This document shows positions 7,836 to 16,167 of a stretch of 64,000 nt of DNA, piece by piece. The DNA is from JACQFK01 sp964619955 (GTDB lineage Bacteria > Planctomycetota > MHYJ01 > JACPRB01): positions 1 to 64,000 of the forward strand of contig CAZUJF010000013.1 in the NCBI GenBank assembly GCA_964619955.1. The letters are read 5' to 3'. A model generated the notes under the pieces. The model had not been told where the DNA came from. It saw only the letters and a program-made list of their open reading frames with translations, and ran no database searches. A program made the translations under genes and the position numbers. Position 1 is the first letter of the stretch. Each line of letters starts with the position of its first letter.

Positions 7836-9035
7836 ATGCGCCGCTGGACGCCGCTCCTCCTCGCCCTGGCCGCCCTTCCCGCCGCGGCCGACGACTGGCC
7901 CCACTGGCGCGGGCCGCGACGGGACGGAATCTCGGCCGAAACGGAGTGGCGCGACCGCTGGCCGGCGGAAGGGCCCCGCATCCTCTGGAAGGCGGACGTC
8001 GGCACGGGCTTCGCCTCCTTCGCCGTCGCGGGCGGCCGCGTCTGCACCGTCGGCAACGAAGACAATACCGACACGGTGTCTTGCTTCGACGCGGAGACGG
8101 GAAAGACCCTCTGGACCCACGCCTACGAGTCGGATCTCGGCAGCCGCTTCTTCGAAGGCGGGCCGGTGTCCACCCCCGCGTTCGACGGGGACCGCGTCTA
8201 CGTCCTCGGCAAGTGGGGCGACCTCTTCTGCCTGGACGCGTCGACCGGCAAGACGGTCTGGGCCACGAACGTCGCCAAGGGCGCGGGCGTGCGCCTGCCG
8301 GGCTGGGGCTTCAGCGGCTCGCCCGTCGTCCACGGCAAGCTGCTGCTCCTGAACATCGGCCACGGCGGCGCGGCCGTCGACAAGGACAGCGGCAGGATCG
8401 CCTGGAAATCCGAGGACAAGGATGCCGGCTACTCGACCCCGCTGGTGATCCCCGGGGGCGGCGCCTCGCTCGCCCTCATGGGCTCGGGGAATTCCTGGTA
8501 CGCCGTCGACTGCGCCAGCGGCCGCGAGGCCTGGCGCGTCCGCTGGGTGACCTCCTACGGCGTGAACGCGGCGGACCCGATCGTGCACGACGGCCGCGTC
8601 TTTCTTTCCAGCGGCTACGGCCGCGGCGGCGCGCTGCTCGGGCTCGGAGCCAAGGGGCCGGAGCCGCTCTGGGAAAACAAGGTCATGGCCTGCCAGATGA
8701 ATCCCTGCGTCCTCCTCGACGGCCATCTCTACGGCGTGAGCGGGGACAGCGACAAGAAGCCCGCGCTGAAATGCGTCGAATTCGCGACCGGGGTCGAGAA
8801 GTGGTCGCAGACCGGGCTGGGCGCGGGGGGCGTGACGGCCGCCGCGGGAAGACTGATCGTCCTCGCGGAGCACGGCGAACTCATCGTCGCACCCGCGACC
8901 CCGGAGGGATTCAAGCCGTCGGCCCGCGCGAAGGTGCTCGGGGGAAAGAGCTGGACGGTGCCCGTGCTGGCGAACGGCCGGATCTTCGTCCGGAACGCCG
9001 AGGGCGACGTCGTGTGCCTGGATGTCCGGAAATAG
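7836..9035 (+). CDS. Secreted PQQ-like beta-propeller protein
   Basis: 399 residues. A signal peptide (LLLALAALPAAA) precedes DDWPHWRGPRRDGIS, a start seen again and again in planctomycete PQQ-like proteins. Repeated blades follow (VSCFDAETGKTLW, LFCLDASTGKTVW, YAVDCASGREAW, LKCVEFATGVEKW), giving an eight-bladed propeller of the quinoprotein type. No catalytic PQQ ligands can be recognised, so it may bind or scaffold rather than oxidise. It is followed 10 nt later by a Tat-exported oxidoreductase, so the two may act on the same extracytoplasmic substrate. Confidence 0.85.
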   Translation: MRRWTPLLLALAALPAAADDWPHWRGPRRDGISAETEWRDRWPAEGPRILWKADVGTGFASFAVAGGRVCTVGNEDNTDTVSCFDAETGKTLWTHAYESDLGSRFFEGGPVSTPAFDGDRVYVLGKWGDLFCLDASTGKTVWATNVAKGAGVRLPGWGFSGSPVVHGKLLLLNIGHGGAAVDKDSGRIAWKSEDKDAGYSTPLVIPGGGASLALMGSGNSWYAVDCASGREAWRVRWVTSYGVNAADPIVHDGRVFLSSGYGRGGALLGLGAKGPEPLWENKVMACQMNPCVLLDGHLYGVSGDSDKKPALKCVEFATGVEKWSQTGLGAGGVTAAAGRLIVLAEHGELIVAPATPEGFKPSARAKVLGGKSWTVPVLANGRIFVRNAEGDVVCLDVRK

Positions 9036-9045
9036 GGGGGTTCCC

Positions 9046-10368
9046 ATGATCTTCAGCCGGAGACAACTGCTCGCCCGCGGCGCGGCCGCGGGAGCCGCGT
9101 GGTTCGCGGCGCCGTTCGTGCACGCCGCGGGGCAGGACAAGACGTACCGCACCGCGCTGATCGGCTCGGGGTGGTGGGGCAAGAACATCCTGCGCGAGGC
9201 GATGGCCTCGGGCCGCTGCAAGGTCGTCGCGCTCTGCGACGTCGACCCGCAGGCCCTCGAGATCGCCGCGAAGGAGGTGACCGAGCTGTCCGGCGCGGCG
9301 CCCAAGTCCTACCCCGATTACCGGGAATTGCTCGACAAGGAGAAGCCCGACGTCGTCATCATCGCGACGCCGGACCACTGGCACGCGCTGCAGACCATCG
9401 CGGCGGTGAAGGCCGGGGCGCACGTCTTCGTCGAGAAGCCCACGGGCCACACGGTCGGCGAGAGCCGGGCCATGCTGAAAGCCGCGCGCGATTCGGGCCG
9501 CCTCGTCCAGGTGGGGCTGCACCGCCGCATCGGGCCGCACCACCGCGGCGCGCTGCAGTTCCTCAAGGACGGCAAGGCCGGCAGCATCGGCATGGTGCGC
9601 TGTTTCGCGCATTACGGCGGCGGGGCCGAGAAGGCGTCGCCGAACGCGCCCGCGCCGGACGGGATGAACTGGGACCTCTACTGCGGACCCTCGAAGCTGC
9701 GCCCGTTCAACCGGCGCATCCATCCGGGCGGCTGGCGGCAGTTCCTGGATTTCGGCAACGGCCAGCTCGGCGACTGGGGCGTGCACTGGCTGGACCAGGT
9801 CCTGGCCTGGACCGACGAGAAGCATCCGAAGAAGATCTACTCCACCGCGGGCCGTCCCGTGAAGGGCGCCCCGGTGCTCAACGAGCAGGAGCAGACGACG
9901 GACGCGCCCGACCACCAGGTCGCGGTCTACGAATTCGAATCGTTCACGTGCACCTGGGAGCACCGGCAGTTCGCGGGCAGCGGCTCGGAGAAGACGAACG
10001 TCGGGGCGTACTTCTACGGCACCAAGGGCACGATGCACATCGGCTGGCGGGACGGCTGGACGTATTACCCCGCGAACGCCAAGGAGAAGCCCCAGCACGA
10101 GGATTCGCAGCTGCAGGAGCCGGACGGGCACAACCTGAAACTCCTGTGGGCGGATTTCATGGCGGCGCTGGACGGCGGCCGCGCCCCGATCGCGGACATC
10201 GAGCGCGCGCATCGTTCCTCGGTGCTGCCGCTGCTGGGCATGGCGTCCTGGCGCGCGGGACGGAGCCTGCAGTGGGACGGGGCGAAGGAGCAGATCGTCG
10301 GCGATCCGGAGGCCTCGAAGCTGCTGACGCGCCCCTACCGCGCGCCCTGGATCTACCCCGAAGCCTGA
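9046..10368 (+). CDS. Tat-exported Gfo/Idh/MocA-family oxidoreductase
   Basis: 440 residues. A Tat signal (SRRQLLARGAAAGAAW) ends at HAAG. The Rossmann domain begins TALIGSGWWGKN, and the family signature VEKPTGHTV follows at about residue 130. The C-terminal sheet domain has LDFGNGQLGDWGVHWLD. Such exported dehydrogenases, with bound NAD(P), are numerous in Planctomycetota and act on sugars or glycosides; the exact substrate is unknown. The start at 9046 is preferred because it puts the twin arginine close to the N terminus and has a GGGGGG run upstream. A long palindrome follows the stop. Confidence 0.9.
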   Translation: MIFSRRQLLARGAAAGAAWFAAPFVHAAGQDKTYRTALIGSGWWGKNILREAMASGRCKVVALCDVDPQALEIAAKEVTELSGAAPKSYPDYRELLDKEKPDVVIIATPDHWHALQTIAAVKAGAHVFVEKPTGHTVGESRAMLKAARDSGRLVQVGLHRRIGPHHRGALQFLKDGKAGSIGMVRCFAHYGGGAEKASPNAPAPDGMNWDLYCGPSKLRPFNRRIHPGGWRQFLDFGNGQLGDWGVHWLDQVLAWTDEKHPKKIYSTAGRPVKGAPVLNEQEQTTDAPDHQVAVYEFESFTCTWEHRQFAGSGSEKTNVGAYFYGTKGTMHIGWRDGWTYYPANAKEKPQHEDSQLQEPDGHNLKLLWADFMAALDGGRAPIADIERAHRSSVLPLLGMASWRAGRSLQWDGAKEQIVGDPEASKLLTRPYRAPWIYPEA

Positions 10369-10374
10369 TCGAGA

Positions 10375-10440
10375 CACGATTCCAGACGGTCTGGAAGTGT
10401 GATCCGCGGGGATCACACTTTCAGACCGTCTGGAATCGTG
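10375..10440. repeat. 31-bp inverted repeat (palindrome family, copy B)
   Basis: Arms of 31 bases with a 4-base loop and one G-T pair, lying between two convergent genes. Each arm contains CCAGACGGTCTGG or its near copy, itself palindromic, so the element is a palindrome of palindromes. It probably ends transcription from both sides. Confidence 0.9.
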
Positions 10441-10447
10441 ACGAAAG

Positions 10448-11575
10448 TCAGCGGCGGACGGGGGGCGGGGCGCAGCCGGCGCAGGTGTTGCCGGCGCTGA
10501 TGACCGCCTTCCGGCACTTGAGGCAGATCCCCTTCCCGCAGTGCGGGCAGACGCGCGCCGCCTTGGGCATGGCCTCCCGGCAGAGCGGGCAGGCCATCTC
10601 GTCGGGCCGCAGACCGAAGCCCAGGGCGGCTCCCCCGGGCTGGGCCAGGTCCTCCCCGCAGATCTCGCACTTCTTCAGCTTGGACGGATTCAGGGATTCG
10701 CAGAAGCCGCACTTCACCTTGCGCCCGGTCTCGGTCACGGCGTCCGGCGCGCGCCCTTCGCGGGCCCGCTCCAGATCCTTGAGGAACGCCGTCACGTCCC
10801 GGTAGCGCTCCGCGGGTTTCTTGGCGAGCGCCTTGTGGATGACGGACGAGATCTCCTCGCTCACCTGCGAGTTCACCTCGTGGGCGGGCTTCGGGAGCCG
10901 CCGGAGGTGGAGCTCGGCATACTCCTTCGCGCCGGCCGCCCGGAACGGGAAGCGCCCGGCCGCCAGCGCGTACAAGAGGACGCCGAGGGCGTAGAGGTCG
11001 CTCCGGGCGTCCGCGGACTTCCCGGTCCAGACCTCGGGCGCGATGTACGGGAGCGTGCCCACGACGCAGCCCTGGTACGGGTCCGCCGCCTTCGGATCCA
11101 GCACGAGTCCGAAGTCCGTGAGGCGCGGGATGCCGTCGCCCCCCAGCATCACGTTCTCCATCTTCAGGTCGCGATGGACGAGCCCCTTGGCATGCAGCGC
11201 GGCAAGGCCGCGGCCGATCCCCGCCGCCAGATCCAGGGCCTCCTCCAGCGGAACCTGCCCGAGATCGTCCAGACGCTGCTTGAGCGTCGCGCCGTCCAGA
11301 TACTGCATGACGAGATAGAAGAGCCCGTCCTGGACGCCCACGTCGTAGACCTGGACGACGTTGGGATGCTCGATCTTGGCGAGCGCGCGGGCCTCGAGCA
11401 GCAGCTTCTCCACCGCCGCGGCATCGCCGGGGGCGACCTCGAGGATCTTCACCGCCACGGTGCGGCCCAGCCCCTGGTGCTCGGCGCGGAACACGGTGCC
11501 CATCGATCCGCGGGCGACCTGCTCGAGGAGCCGGCAGACGCCGACGGTTCTTCCGATGAGCGGGGCGGGATCCAT
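10448..11575 (-). CDS. Hanks-type Ser/Thr kinase with C-terminal zinc ribbons
   Basis: 375 residues from ATG 11575 (a TTG at 11593 overlapping the upstream stop is the alternative; neither has a clear ribosome site). The kinase domain has a Gly loop (ARGSMGTVF), VAVK lysine, HRDLKMENV catalytic loop, TDFG and GTLPYIAPE. There is no transmembrane segment. After about residue 285 come three or four CxxC pairs (CGFC, CEIC, CPLC, CPHC, CLKC, CAGC), which form rubredoxin- or ribbon-like zinc modules. A small winged-helix gene directly upstream overlaps the longer start, which suggests a kinase and DNA-binding partner pair. Confidence 0.9.
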   Translation of the reverse strand: MDPAPLIGRTVGVCRLLEQVARGSMGTVFRAEHQGLGRTVAVKILEVAPGDAAAVEKLLLEARALAKIEHPNVVQVYDVGVQDGLFYLVMQYLDGATLKQRLDDLGQVPLEEALDLAAGIGRGLAALHAKGLVHRDLKMENVMLGGDGIPRLTDFGLVLDPKAADPYQGCVVGTLPYIAPEVWTGKSADARSDLYALGVLLYALAAGRFPFRAAGAKEYAELHLRRLPKPAHEVNSQVSEEISSVIHKALAKKPAERYRDVTAFLKDLERAREGRAPDAVTETGRKVKCGFCESLNPSKLKKCEICGEDLAQPGGAALGFGLRPDEMACPLCREAMPKAARVCPHCGKGICLKCRKAVISAGNTCAGCAPPPVRR

Positions 11576-11585
11576 GGGGGGCGGA

Positions 11586-11831
11586 TCAGGCAAACGGGCC
11601 GTGGATGCGCAGCGTCAGCTGGCCGTCGTCTTCCTCGTGGCACTCCACGACGCGGGAGCGCACCAGCCAGCCCACGGCCATGCCCGCCAGTTCGGGGGAC
11701 ACCTTGAGTTCGGCGCCCAGTCCCGCGAGGGGCGTCACCCCCCGCTCGGACAGCAGCAAGAGCACCTGCTTGGAAAGCTGCCCCACCCGGGCGTCCGCTC
11801 TTCGTCTCAGCGCCGTGTCGGATTGGATCAT
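11586..11831 (-). CDS. Small winged-helix protein (DUF2582-like)
   Basis: 81 residues. It is predicted all-helical, with a winged-helix pattern: QLSKQVLLLLSERG, LAGLGAELKVSPELAGMAVGWLVRSRVVECHEEDDGQLTLRI. This resembles the DUF2582 winged-helix family. AGGGAGAGGG precedes the ATG. It sits at the head of the kinase transcript and is a plausible kinase substrate; that link is inference only. Confidence 0.65.
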   Translation of the reverse strand: MIQSDTALRRRADARVGQLSKQVLLLLSERGVTPLAGLGAELKVSPELAGMAVGWLVRSRVVECHEEDDGQLTLRIHGPFA

Positions 11832-11897
11832 GCCGCCCTCTCCCTCCTCAAAGCCGGGATCCCGCGTCCAACTGCCGTTACTTCATAAAATATACGC

Positions 11898-11936
11898 TTC
11901 CGGGCCGCCGGATCATTCAAATATTCGCGCCCGGAA
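11898..11936 (-). terminator. Stem-loop after the TonB-dependent receptor
   Basis: TTCCGGGC and GCCCGGAA arms enclose a long AT-rich loop, directly after the receptor stop. The large loop makes it a weak terminator candidate. The neighbouring TATATTTTATG on the minus strand is a likely promoter for the winged-helix/kinase pair. Confidence 0.35.
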
Positions 11937-11937
11937 T

Positions 11938-14046
11938 CTAGAATTTCACCTCCATCCCCAGGATGGCGTTCGTGCCCGGCTCGTTCTGGCCGGATCCGTG
12001 GACCCGGTAGTCCTTGTTCGAGAGGTTCTCCACCGTCAACGTCAGGCCCACGGTGTCGCAGACCTGGACGCCCCCGCGGATCGTGTAGACCGTGTAGCCG
12101 GGCGTGCCGTGCTTCTGGGGGATGCGCTGGCCGTCGGCGCCCTCCGAAAGCGCGAGGTGGCTCTGGCGCGCCACCGCCGTGTACAGCCCCTCGATCCAGA
12201 CCTTCGACGCCTTGTGTTCGTAGCGCAGGCCCACATGGAGGGTCGACGCGTTCATCTTGGGCAGCGGCTGCTCGGTCACCTCGCCGTTGGCGCGGATCTG
12301 GTCCGACTCCCCCTTCGCATAACTCCAGTCGGCGAAGAGCCAGACGTCGTCGCAGACCTTCACCCGCCCGGCCACCTCGTAGCCGTAGATCCAGCCGTCG
12401 GAGAAGTTGTCCTTCCCGAAGTCGCTGATGCCGTCCCCGTTCTGGTCGCCGGTCTCGTAGCGCTGGATGAAGTCGCGCAGGATCGTGTAGAACCCGAAGG
12501 CGCCGAATTCCACCCAGGAGTAGCGGGTGCGCACGCCCAGATCGAAGGTGTGGCTGTACTCGGGATCCAGGTCCGTCGCGGGGATCTCCTGCTGCCCGCT
12601 CTGCACGAAGCGCGCCGACGTGGTGTCGTCGAGCCCGGGGGCGCGGAAGCCCTGGCCCCAGCCGGCGATCACGTTCCACGCATCGTCCACGCGGTAGAGC
12701 AGGCGGAGGCTGCCGGTGACCGCCTGGTACGTGTCGTGAAGTCCGGGCACGTCGGCGCCGATGCCCGGGAAGGGGTCGATCTCGTCGGCGTCCACCCTCG
12801 CCCGCGTGTAGCGCACCCCCGGCGTGAGGTCCAGACGGCCCAGGTGGATCTCGTCCTGGAGGTACACGCCCAGCATGCCGTAGGTCGCCTCGTCGGCGAT
12901 CGGGCCGCGGTCGTAGGAGGTCACGATGCCCGCCGCGCTGGTGTCGTGGCGGCCGGAGTTCACGTTGTCGTGGTAGTACTCCACCCCGCCGGTGAAGTAG
13001 CCGAACGGGGTGGACTTGCCCGCCTGCAGGAAGGCGCCGGCGGTCTCGACCACGAACGCGTTGTACTGCCGGACGCCGGTCCCGAGGACCCGGTCCTCGT
13101 CCTCGGCCTGCCGCTGGAAGGAGACGCCGGAGCGGAGCTTGTCGATGATCCCGCCCTGCGAATCCCACTGGTACTGCAGGTAGTAGAGGTTCCGTTCCTG
13201 GTCGAAGTCGTCCTCGAGATCCGTGCCCGGCAGGGTGCCGTGCCAGGAGCGCGAATCGACGGTGCGGTGCCAGCGCGGGGCGTCGTTCTGGCGGAAGTGC
13301 TGGGCCGCGAGGATGACGCGGCCGTGGTCCCCCGTCTTCAGGACGAACTTGGCGTCGGCCCCGTATTCGTTGTAGTCGCTGTGCTCCATCCGGCCGTAAT
13401 GGCTGCCGCCGTCGACCTCTCCCATGTCCCGGGAGGTGGCGCCGATGAGCCAGCCGAAACCGTCGGCGTTCCCCGAGGCCTCCCCGCGGAGGGTGAGCGA
13501 GCGCTCGGCGGAGGCGTAGCGGGTGATGCTGCGGCCGTGGACGTTCACTCCCGCCGCGTCGACGTCGGGCGAAATCGTGTGGAGGTACGCCGTGCCGCCC
13601 ATGGCGTCGGAGCCGTAGAGGACGCTGGAGGGGCCGCGGATGATGTCGATGTGGTCCGCGAGGAAGGGGTCGACGGTGCTCCAGTACTGGTTGGGCCCGT
13701 CGCGGAACGCGGAGTTGTTGAGGCGGATGCCGTCGATGAGCATCAGGGTGCGGAAGCCGGTGAGGCCCCGGATCACGGGGGAGCCCTGGCCGGGCCCGGT
13801 CTTCTGGATCTGGATGCCGGGGGTTTCCTCGAGGGCCTCGGGAAGCGTGCGGGACTGCAGTTCGCCCCGGAGGCGCTCGCGCCCGACCACGTCGGCGCTG
13901 TACTTGGCGTCGAAGAGATCGGGGGCGTTGAGCGGGGACTCCGCCTCCACGACGACGACTTTCTCCTTCACCGGGGCCTGCTTCGGGGGATCCTCCTGCC
14001 GGGCGGCGATGCCCCTCAGCAACAGCACGGCAGCCAACAGTCGCAT
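11938..14046 (-). CDS. TonB-dependent outer-membrane receptor
   Basis: 702 residues. A short signal peptide is followed by a TonB-box-like stretch (EKVVVVEAE). The plug domain has TLPEALEETPGIQIQ, GSPVIRGLTGFRTLMLIDGIRLN and IDIIRGPSSVLYGSDAMGGT. The 22-stranded barrel ends in EVKF, with the usual terminal Phe. It imports a scarce ligand such as a metal chelate, vitamin or glycan; the plug resembles haem/siderophore/vitamin B12 receptors, but no ligand can be assigned. GGGGAG precedes the ATG. It lies 26 nt after tonB and shares its sigma-54-type promoter. Confidence 0.93.
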   Translation of the reverse strand: MRLLAAVLLLRGIAARQEDPPKQAPVKEKVVVVEAESPLNAPDLFDAKYSADVVGRERLRGELQSRTLPEALEETPGIQIQKTGPGQGSPVIRGLTGFRTLMLIDGIRLNNSAFRDGPNQYWSTVDPFLADHIDIIRGPSSVLYGSDAMGGTAYLHTISPDVDAAGVNVHGRSITRYASAERSLTLRGEASGNADGFGWLIGATSRDMGEVDGGSHYGRMEHSDYNEYGADAKFVLKTGDHGRVILAAQHFRQNDAPRWHRTVDSRSWHGTLPGTDLEDDFDQERNLYYLQYQWDSQGGIIDKLRSGVSFQRQAEDEDRVLGTGVRQYNAFVVETAGAFLQAGKSTPFGYFTGGVEYYHDNVNSGRHDTSAAGIVTSYDRGPIADEATYGMLGVYLQDEIHLGRLDLTPGVRYTRARVDADEIDPFPGIGADVPGLHDTYQAVTGSLRLLYRVDDAWNVIAGWGQGFRAPGLDDTTSARFVQSGQQEIPATDLDPEYSHTFDLGVRTRYSWVEFGAFGFYTILRDFIQRYETGDQNGDGISDFGKDNFSDGWIYGYEVAGRVKVCDDVWLFADWSYAKGESDQIRANGEVTEQPLPKMNASTLHVGLRYEHKASKVWIEGLYTAVARQSHLALSEGADGQRIPQKHGTPGYTVYTIRGGVQVCDTVGLTLTVENLSNKDYRVHGSGQNEPGTNAILGMEVKF

Positions 14047-14072
14047 GGAAGTCTCCCCAGTCCCCGGGCGGA

Positions 14073-14747
14073 TCAGCGGTTGGTCAATTTAAAGACGAAG
14101 CGGATGCGTTCGAGGCTGCGGACCGGCTTCCCCCCGCGCGTGGCCGGCTGGAAGGTCCACTTCCGGACCGCTTCGAGGGCCGACGCGGAAAAGAGGGGCA
14201 CGTCGCAGTCCTGGATCAGCCGCGCCCCGCCGCAGCGGCCGTCCTCGAGGACCGTCACCTCCACGACGACGACGCCCTCGAGGCGCTGGCGGCGGGCGGC
14301 GAGCGGGTATTCGGGGGGCGGGTTGTGGATCTGAAGCGGCAGGGTCTCGCTCTCGACGGAGGGGATGCTTTCCGCGGGGGCGGGGGCCGGCAGTTTGCTC
14401 AGCAGTTCCGTGGTGACGCGCAGCGGGCGCTCGAGGGGGGAGGGTGCCGGCGCGGAGCCCTTCAGCGGAGGAGGGGCGGGGAGCGCCTCCTGGGCGGGCT
14501 CCAGAGGAGGCTTCTGGAACTCCAGCGGCGCCTCGGGCTCGGCAAGCACCGCGGGATTCAGGACAGGCTTCTTGAAGTCGAGGTCCGGCTCCCGGCGGAG
14601 CAGGCTGAGTTCCAAGGGGGAGGACGGGCGGCGGGCGAACTCCAGTTCCGCCGGGTCGAGGCGGAGCGCCTCCCCGATATAGAAGGCCAAAGCCAGCGGG
14701 ATCAAATGAAGGAGGAGGGAGGCCCCCGAGAAGCCGATCTTTCCCAC
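14073..14747 (-). CDS. tonB: TonB-family energy transducer
   Basis: 224 residues from GTG 14747; an in-frame TAG lies four codons upstream, so no longer start exists. There is an N-terminal transmembrane anchor (LLLHLIPLALAFYI), a Pro/Leu-rich periplasmic spacer (about 40-135) and a C-terminal TonB domain: PPEYPLAARRQRLEGVVVVEVTVLEDG ... ALEAVRKWTFQPA. The protein couples the inner-membrane proton gradient to the receptor encoded downstream. No exbB or exbD is in the window. A sigma-54 consensus lies 13 nt upstream of the start. Confidence 0.9.
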   Translation of the reverse strand: MGKIGFSGASLLLHLIPLALAFYIGEALRLDPAELEFARRPSSPLELSLLRREPDLDFKKPVLNPAVLAEPEAPLEFQKPPLEPAQEALPAPPPLKGSAPAPSPLERPLRVTTELLSKLPAPAPAESIPSVESETLPLQIHNPPPEYPLAARRQRLEGVVVVEVTVLEDGRCGGARLIQDCDVPLFSASALEAVRKWTFQPATRGGKPVRSLERIRFVFKLTNR

Positions 14748-14759
14748 GCCGCGCTACAG

Positions 14760-14775
14760 AGCAAGCGCTATGCCA
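14760..14775 (-). promoter_or_regulatory. Sigma-54 promoter of tonB-receptor operon
   Basis: TGGCATAGCGCTTGCT on the minus strand matches TGGCAY-R-N4-TTGCW. The expected start of transcription, about 12 nt after the GC, falls within 2-3 nt of the GTG. The distance from the -12 C to the start codon equals that at narK. Confidence 0.6.
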
Positions 14776-14884
14776 GCAACTACGATTGCAAATAACTTGT
14801 AATCAGATAGTTAACAAATAACACGAACGATCTGTATAGAAAACAATCACCACCGGCCTACATTTCATCCAAGCGAGCAATCGG

Positions 14885-14913
14885 AAGCCAGAGCGGACAG
14901 TCAGGTCTGGCTT
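14885..14913. repeat. Imperfect palindrome (family copy C)
   Basis: AAGCCAGA and TCTGGCTT arms with an imperfect inner stem. It differs from the right arm of copy A (4.26 kb) at two positions. It overlaps the stop of the gamma carbonic anhydrase gene and is followed by TTTT on the plus strand. Confidence 0.75.
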
Positions 14914-15437
14914 TTTTCCGGGGGGTAGGCGGGGATGAAGGAGGGGTCGGTCTTGCCGTCGACGTGGCGCCGGGCGAGGGCGTGGTAGCGCATCGCTCGC
15001 GCCTCGGACTCCGCCCAAAAGGCCTGGTCCGTCTGCCCGATGACCTTGCCGGGAACCCCGACCACGATGGACCGCGGGGGGATGACCTGGTCCTCCCGGA
15101 CGAGCGCCCCGGCGGCGATCAGAGATCCTTCGCCGATCACGGCACCGGACAGGAGGGTGGCATGGATGCCGATGAGGCAGCGGTCCCCCACTTCCCGCGC
15201 GTGGATCATCGCCAGATGGCCGACCGTCACCAAGCGGCCGATGCGGAGGTCCTTGTCCGGATCGCAGTGGAGAACGCAGCCGTCCTGCAGGTTGCTGTAG
15301 TCGCCCACCGTGATCGACGCCAGGTCCGCGCGCACGACCGCGCCGTACCAGACCGAGACGCCCGTCCCGAGCCGGGCCCGTCCGCAGACGACGGCGTTCC
15401 CGGCGACGAAGGCCCCGGCGCTCTCCGCAAGCTTCAC
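14901..15437 (-). CDS. Gamma carbonic anhydrase-like hexapeptide-repeat protein
   Basis: 178 residues built of left-handed beta-helix hexapeptides (VAGNAVVCGRARLGTGVSVWYGAVVRAD). The family metal ligands are visible as VLHC, VGHLAMIHA and the following repeat ICIG-type turn, ending PRSIVVGVPGKVIG. Such trimers bind zinc or iron and hydrate CO2, or act as uncharacterised acyltransferase relatives. The GTG start at 15437 has a TATGAT hexamer 6 nt upstream, with GGAGGG touching the codon. Confidence 0.85.
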   Translation of the reverse strand: MKLAESAGAFVAGNAVVCGRARLGTGVSVWYGAVVRADLASITVGDYSNLQDGCVLHCDPDKDLRIGRLVTVGHLAMIHAREVGDRCLIGIHATLLSGAVIGEGSLIAAGALVREDQVIPPRSIVVGVPGKVIGQTDQAFWAESEARAMRYHALARRHVDGKTDPSFIPAYPPEKSQT

Positions 15438-15443
15438 CCCTCC

Positions 15444-15449
15444 ATCATA
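15444..15449 (-). promoter_or_regulatory. -10 element of the carbonic anhydrase gene
   Basis: TATGAT on the minus strand, 6 nt before the GTG at 15437. The GGAGGG between them is too close to the codon to act as a normal ribosome site. Confidence 0.4.
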
Positions 15450-15456
15450 CCGTCAC

Positions 15457-15483
15457 GAAAAAAGCAGACCGTCTACTTTTTTC
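15457..15483. terminator. 27-bp palindrome with AGACCGTCT core (copy D), bidirectional terminator
   Basis: One mismatch in 13 pairs around a central C. The outer arms are GAAAAAAG and CTTTTTTC, so a T-tract follows the stem on both strands. It overlaps the TGA of the small membrane protein at 15482. Confidence 0.8.
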
Positions 15484-15655
15484 ATGGGCGCCGACGGAGG
15501 TCGTCGATGAGCACCAGGAAGAGCGTCGCCAGCGGGCCCAGGAGCAGGGAGCCCAGGAACCAGCCCAGGCCGCTCCGCGCCTTGGACTGCGCCAGCCCCG
15601 CGTTGATCAGCGCCAGCGTCCCCCAGCCCACGAACCAGTCTTTTTCCAGCTGCAT
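15482..15655 (-). CDS. Small two-helix membrane protein
   Basis: 57 residues. AGGAGG lies 5 nt before the ATG at 15655, so the start is well supported. Two hydrophobic helices (about 8-22 and 31-50, WFLGSLLLGPLATLFLVLI) end in DDLRRRP, which should stay in the cytoplasm. The layout resembles small superinfection-immunity or antitermination-like membrane proteins, but no function can be assigned. The stop is embedded in terminator palindrome D. Confidence 0.65.
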   Translation of the reverse strand: MQLEKDWFVGWGTLALINAGLAQSKARSGLGWFLGSLLLGPLATLFLVLIDDLRRRP

Positions 15656-15715
15656 GCCGCCTCCTCGAGCACGAACATGCATCCGACGCCCGCGCCCGCG
15701 GATCGTTACGCGGGA

Positions 15716-16117
15716 TCAATCGAGCATGCGGCAGTAGCGCTGCTTCTCGCGCTCGAAGACGTACACGATCGTCGTCACCCGGTGCTCCCGCCAGCAGGCC
15801 GAATGCCGGCTCGCCCAGTCCGCCGCCACCGTCTGCGGGTCCGGCTCGCTCCCCTCCCGCACGCCCCGGATCCACTTCTCCCGCTGGATCTCGTCCAGCT
15901 GGTCCCGGATCTCCTTCTGCGGGTTGATGGACTTCGAGCGCAGGATGAAGAATTTGACGGCGGTCTCGGCGCTCAACCCCAGCCCCCGGCCCTCCTGCTG
16001 GGCGCGGTAGGCGCGGATCCGCTCCCGGTTCGCGGTGATGAACCGCTCCAGGTCCTGCTGGATCGCCTCCAGCTGGCCGGCCTCGTACTGCCGGCGGATC
16101 TCTTCAAGCTCCGTCAC
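15716..16117 (-). CDS. Hypothetical charged helical protein
   Basis: About 133 residues from a GTG at 16117. No ribosome site is visible, so the start is uncertain. The first 60 residues are Arg/Glu/Gln-rich and look like a coiled coil (LEEIRRQYEAGQLEAIQQDLERFITANRER); the remainder has FFILRSK, CWREHRVTTIVYVFEREKQRYC. There is no signal peptide or membrane helix. It precedes no clear operon partner; DUF4438 lies 51 nt upstream on the same strand. Not recognised. Confidence 0.55.
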   Translation of the reverse strand: MTELEEIRRQYEAGQLEAIQQDLERFITANRERIRAYRAQQEGRGLGLSAETAVKFFILRSKSINPQKEIRDQLDEIQREKWIRGVREGSEPDPQTVAADWASRHSACWREHRVTTIVYVFEREKQRYCRMLD

Positions 16118-16167
16118 GCTGCATGAACAGATAGCGCGCCGGGGCGCCCCTGTTCCCGGAAATCGGC

